DNA of 7,239 nt from Pseudomonadota bacterium (GTDB taxonomy: Bacteria > Pseudomonadota > Gammaproteobacteria > Burkholderiales > Burkholderiaceae_C): positions 1 through 7,239 of the forward strand of contig JAEWVY010000123.1 of assembly GCA_023396625.1 (NCBI GenBank), given 5' to 3'. Under the pieces are notes generated by a model. The model did no database searches. It saw nothing but the letters and a program-made list of their open reading frames with translations, and was not told where the DNA came from. Positions 5,270-7,239 of this stretch are shown piece by piece. Numbering within the stretch: position 1 is the first letter of the stretch; every line of letters begins with the position of its first letter. Both the position numbers and the translations under genes were made by a program.

Positions 5270-7207
5270 ATGACCGAGCTGCGCAACATCGAGGCGGAAC
5301 TGTCGCGTTTCAGGAGACGCCTGTTCGTCATCGCCGGCGTCGTGATCGCGGGGTTCGCGCTGGTGACCGCGAGGCTGGTGCATCTCCAGGTCACGCGGCA
5401 TGAGGATCTGAACGCGCAGGCCGAAAACAACCGCACGGCTGTTGTTCCCGTCGTGCCCAACCGCGGACTGATCCTGGACCGCAACGGCGTGGTCCTCGCC
5501 AGCAACTATTCGGCCTACACCATTGAAATCACCCCCTCCAGGGTGACGAATCTGGAGCAAACCATCGACGCCCTGGCACAGGTGGTGGAGATCAGCCCGC
5601 GCGACCGCCGCCGCTTCCGCAAGCTGCAGGAGGAATCCAAGAGCTTCGAATCCCTGCCCATCCGGACCCGGCTCAGCGACGAGGAAGTCGCGCGCTTTGC
5701 GGCGCGGCGCTTCCAGTTTCCCGGTGTGGACATCAAGGCCCGGCTGTTTCGCAACTATCCGTTCGGCGAGGTGGCCAGCCACGTGATCGGCTACATCGGC
5801 CGCATCAACGCCACCGAGAAAGCGCAGCTCGAGGATTCCGAGGACGCCGCGAACTACCGGGGCACCGACTACATCGGCAAGCTGGGCATCGAGCAGAGCT
5901 ACGAAGCCCAGCTGCACGGCATCACTGGTGTGGAGCAAATTGAAACTTCCGCCGGCGGCCGCGCCGTGCGCCGGCTGGCCAACACCCCCGCGACTCCCGG
6001 CAACACCGTGGTGTTGTCCATCGACATCAAGCTGCAAAAGCTCGTCGAGGACCTTTATGGCGACCGGCGGGGCGCCCTGGTCGCGCTGGATCCGGGCACG
6101 GGCGAAGTCCTGGCCTTCGTCAGCAAACCCACCTTCGACCCGAACCTGTTCGTCGACGGCATCGACACCGAGAGCTGGCAAAGCCTCAACGAGTCCATCG
6201 ACAAGCCGCTGCTCAATCGCGCGCTACGCGGCACGTACCCCCCCGGATCCACCTACAAGCCCTTCATGGCGCTGGGCGCGCTGGCGTCCGGCAAGCGCAC
6301 GCCGCAGCAGACCATCGTCGATCCCGGCTACTTCATGTTCGGCAACCACCGTTTCCGCGACGACAAGGAGGGCGGTCACGGCGTGGTCGACATGTACAAA
6401 TCCATCGTGCAGTCCTGCGACACGTACTACTACGTGCTCGCGAACGACATGGGCGTGGACCTGATCCACGACGAATTGCAGAAGTTCGGCTTCGGCGCAC
6501 TCACGGGCATCGACATCCAGGGCGAAGTCCGCGGCGTGCTGCCATCCACCCGGTGGAAACGCGCCGCCTACCGCCGGCCGGAACAGCAACGCTGGTACTC
6601 GGGTGAGACCATCTCCCTGGGAATCGGCCAAGGCTACAACCACTTCACCATGCTCCAACTGGCCCTGGCCACCAGTGCGATCGCCAACGATGGCGTGAAA
6701 ATGAAGCCGCACCTGGTCAAGGAAGTCACGGACGTGGTCAGCCACGTTTCCCGGGAGACCCTGCGGGAAATCAAGGCCGAGGCCGTTGCGCAGCCCCAGC
6801 ACATCGCCATCGTCAAGCAGGCGCTGGTCGGCGTCAACATCGAGGGCACGGGCGCCTCCGCCTTCCGCGGGGCGCCTTACACCGCCGCCGGCAAGACCGG
6901 CACGGCCCAGGTCGCTTCGATCAAGCAGAACGAGAAATACAACGCCGCGCGCACTGCGGAGCGGCTGCGCGACCACGCGCTCTACATGGCGTTCGCCCCC
7001 GCGGAGAAGCCGACCATCGCGCTGGCCATGGTGGTGGAAAACGCCGGTTTTGGCGGCGTCGCGGCCGCGCCCATCGCCAGGCGGGTGTTCGACTACTGGC
7101 TGCTGGGCCAGACCCCCAGTCCCGAAGACATGGCGGCCGTGCAGAAAGGCCAGGCCGGCCCACCGGCACGCGCCGCGTCGAAGCCCGCGGCGCCCACCCG
7201 GCCCTGA
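5270..7207 (+). CDS. mrdA: Penicillin-binding protein 2 (peptidoglycan D,D-transpeptidase MrdA)
   Basis: PBP2 is the monofunctional class B transpeptidase of the elongasome. It crosslinks new peptidoglycan strands made by RodA and is a target of beta-lactams. The product is 645 aa. A cytoplasmic N-terminus is followed by one membrane anchor at about 18-36, a pedestal/dimerisation domain at about 60-235 (PNRGLILDRNG at 63-73, RNYPFGEVASHVIGYIGRI at 161-179, DYIGKLGIEQSYE at 200-212), and the transpeptidase domain at about 265-610. Catalytic motifs are the SxxK tetrad STYK with nucleophile Ser327 and Lys330, SCD at 382-384 (PBP2-type form of SxN), and KTGTAQ at 542-547. The last 30 or so residues are Ala- and Pro-rich and probably disordered. 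The ATG at 5270 is the only possible in-frame start after the mreD stop, although the Shine-Dalgarno is weak. rodA is the expected next gene; the 32 bases after the stop show nothing recognisable. Confidence 0.98.
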   Translation: MTELRNIEAELSRFRRRLFVIAGVVIAGFALVTARLVHLQVTRHEDLNAQAENNRTAVVPVVPNRGLILDRNGVVLASNYSAYTIEITPSRVTNLEQTIDALAQVVEISPRDRRRFRKLQEESKSFESLPIRTRLSDEEVARFAARRFQFPGVDIKARLFRNYPFGEVASHVIGYIGRINATEKAQLEDSEDAANYRGTDYIGKLGIEQSYEAQLHGITGVEQIETSAGGRAVRRLANTPATPGNTVVLSIDIKLQKLVEDLYGDRRGALVALDPGTGEVLAFVSKPTFDPNLFVDGIDTESWQSLNESIDKPLLNRALRGTYPPGSTYKPFMALGALASGKRTPQQTIVDPGYFMFGNHRFRDDKEGGHGVVDMYKSIVQSCDTYYYVLANDMGVDLIHDELQKFGFGALTGIDIQGEVRGVLPSTRWKRAAYRRPEQQRWYSGETISLGIGQGYNHFTMLQLALATSAIANDGVKMKPHLVKEVTDVVSHVSRETLREIKAEAVAQPQHIAIVKQALVGVNIEGTGASAFRGAPYTAAGKTGTAQVASIKQNEKYNAARTAERLRDHALYMAFAPAEKPTIALAMVVENAGFGGVAAAPIARRVFDYWLLGQTPSPEDMAAVQKGQAGPPARAASKPAAPTRP

Positions 7208-7239
7208 ACTCCCCCGCCCGACGCCGCGCGGTCCGGGTA

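Noticed and set aside
5252..5272. mreD and mrdA lie in the same frame separated by one TGA, as if a fused gene had been split
   Set aside because: Both are complete, separate proteins with their normal termini, and the standard gene order has them separate; the shared frame is coincidental.
4514..6181. A 555-codon open frame on the minus strand across the end of mreC, all of mreD and the first half of mrdA
   Set aside because: It lies antisense to three well-supported genes, is rich in His, Gln, Gly and Ala as expected from reading GC-rich codons backwards, and has no recognisable domain.
6413..6424. SCD instead of SxN in the PBP2 active site, which could look like a lost catalytic residue
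   Set aside because: PBP2 proteins, including that of E. coli, carry an S-x-D form of this motif, so it is normal for the family.

Overview
The window is a high-GC stretch of conserved housekeeping genes in two divergent blocks. Gene order, GC-rich codon use and protein sequence (MreB opening 'MIGSFRRYFSTDLAIDLGTA', MreD opening with 'MRPGQQLLLPANP') point to a betaproteobacterium, most likely Burkholderiales and probably Comamonadaceae-like. This placement comes from family knowledge; no database search was run.

Left block, minus strand (1-2448): gatC, gatA and the first 217 codons of gatB, read right to left. They encode the GatCAB amidotransferase, which converts mischarged Glu-tRNA(Gln) and/or Asp-tRNA(Asn) to the correct aminoacyl-tRNA. 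The genes are packed tightly: gatC and gatA are 10 bp apart with the gatA ribosome-binding site overlapping the gatC stop, and gatA and gatB overlap by 4 bp (ATGA). gatB runs off the left edge.

Centre (2449-2662): a 214-bp divergent intergenic region that must hold the start signals for both blocks. It contains an imperfect inverted repeat around TATTAT/ATAATA and only weak promoter-like hexamers.

Right block, plus strand (2663-7207): mreB, mreC, mreD and mrdA (PBP2), the rod-shape elongasome operon. MreB is the cytoplasmic actin-like filament, MreC the periplasmic scaffold, MreD the integral membrane partner, and PBP2 the monofunctional transpeptidase that crosslinks lateral-wall peptidoglycan. 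rodA, the SEDS glycosyltransferase partner of PBP2, is the expected next gene but lies outside the window. A GC-rich hairpin sits in the 91-bp mreB-mreC gap. mreC and mreD overlap by 4 bp, and a small hairpin covers the mreD ribosome-binding site. mreD and mrdA are 15 bp apart.

All genes look intact and canonical. I see no mobile element, CRISPR array, RNA gene or foreign-looking segment, and no evidence of a new system. The observations worth checking are small: intergenic and junction RNA structures, start-codon choices, one substitution in a conserved GatB motif, and the shared divergent promoter region.
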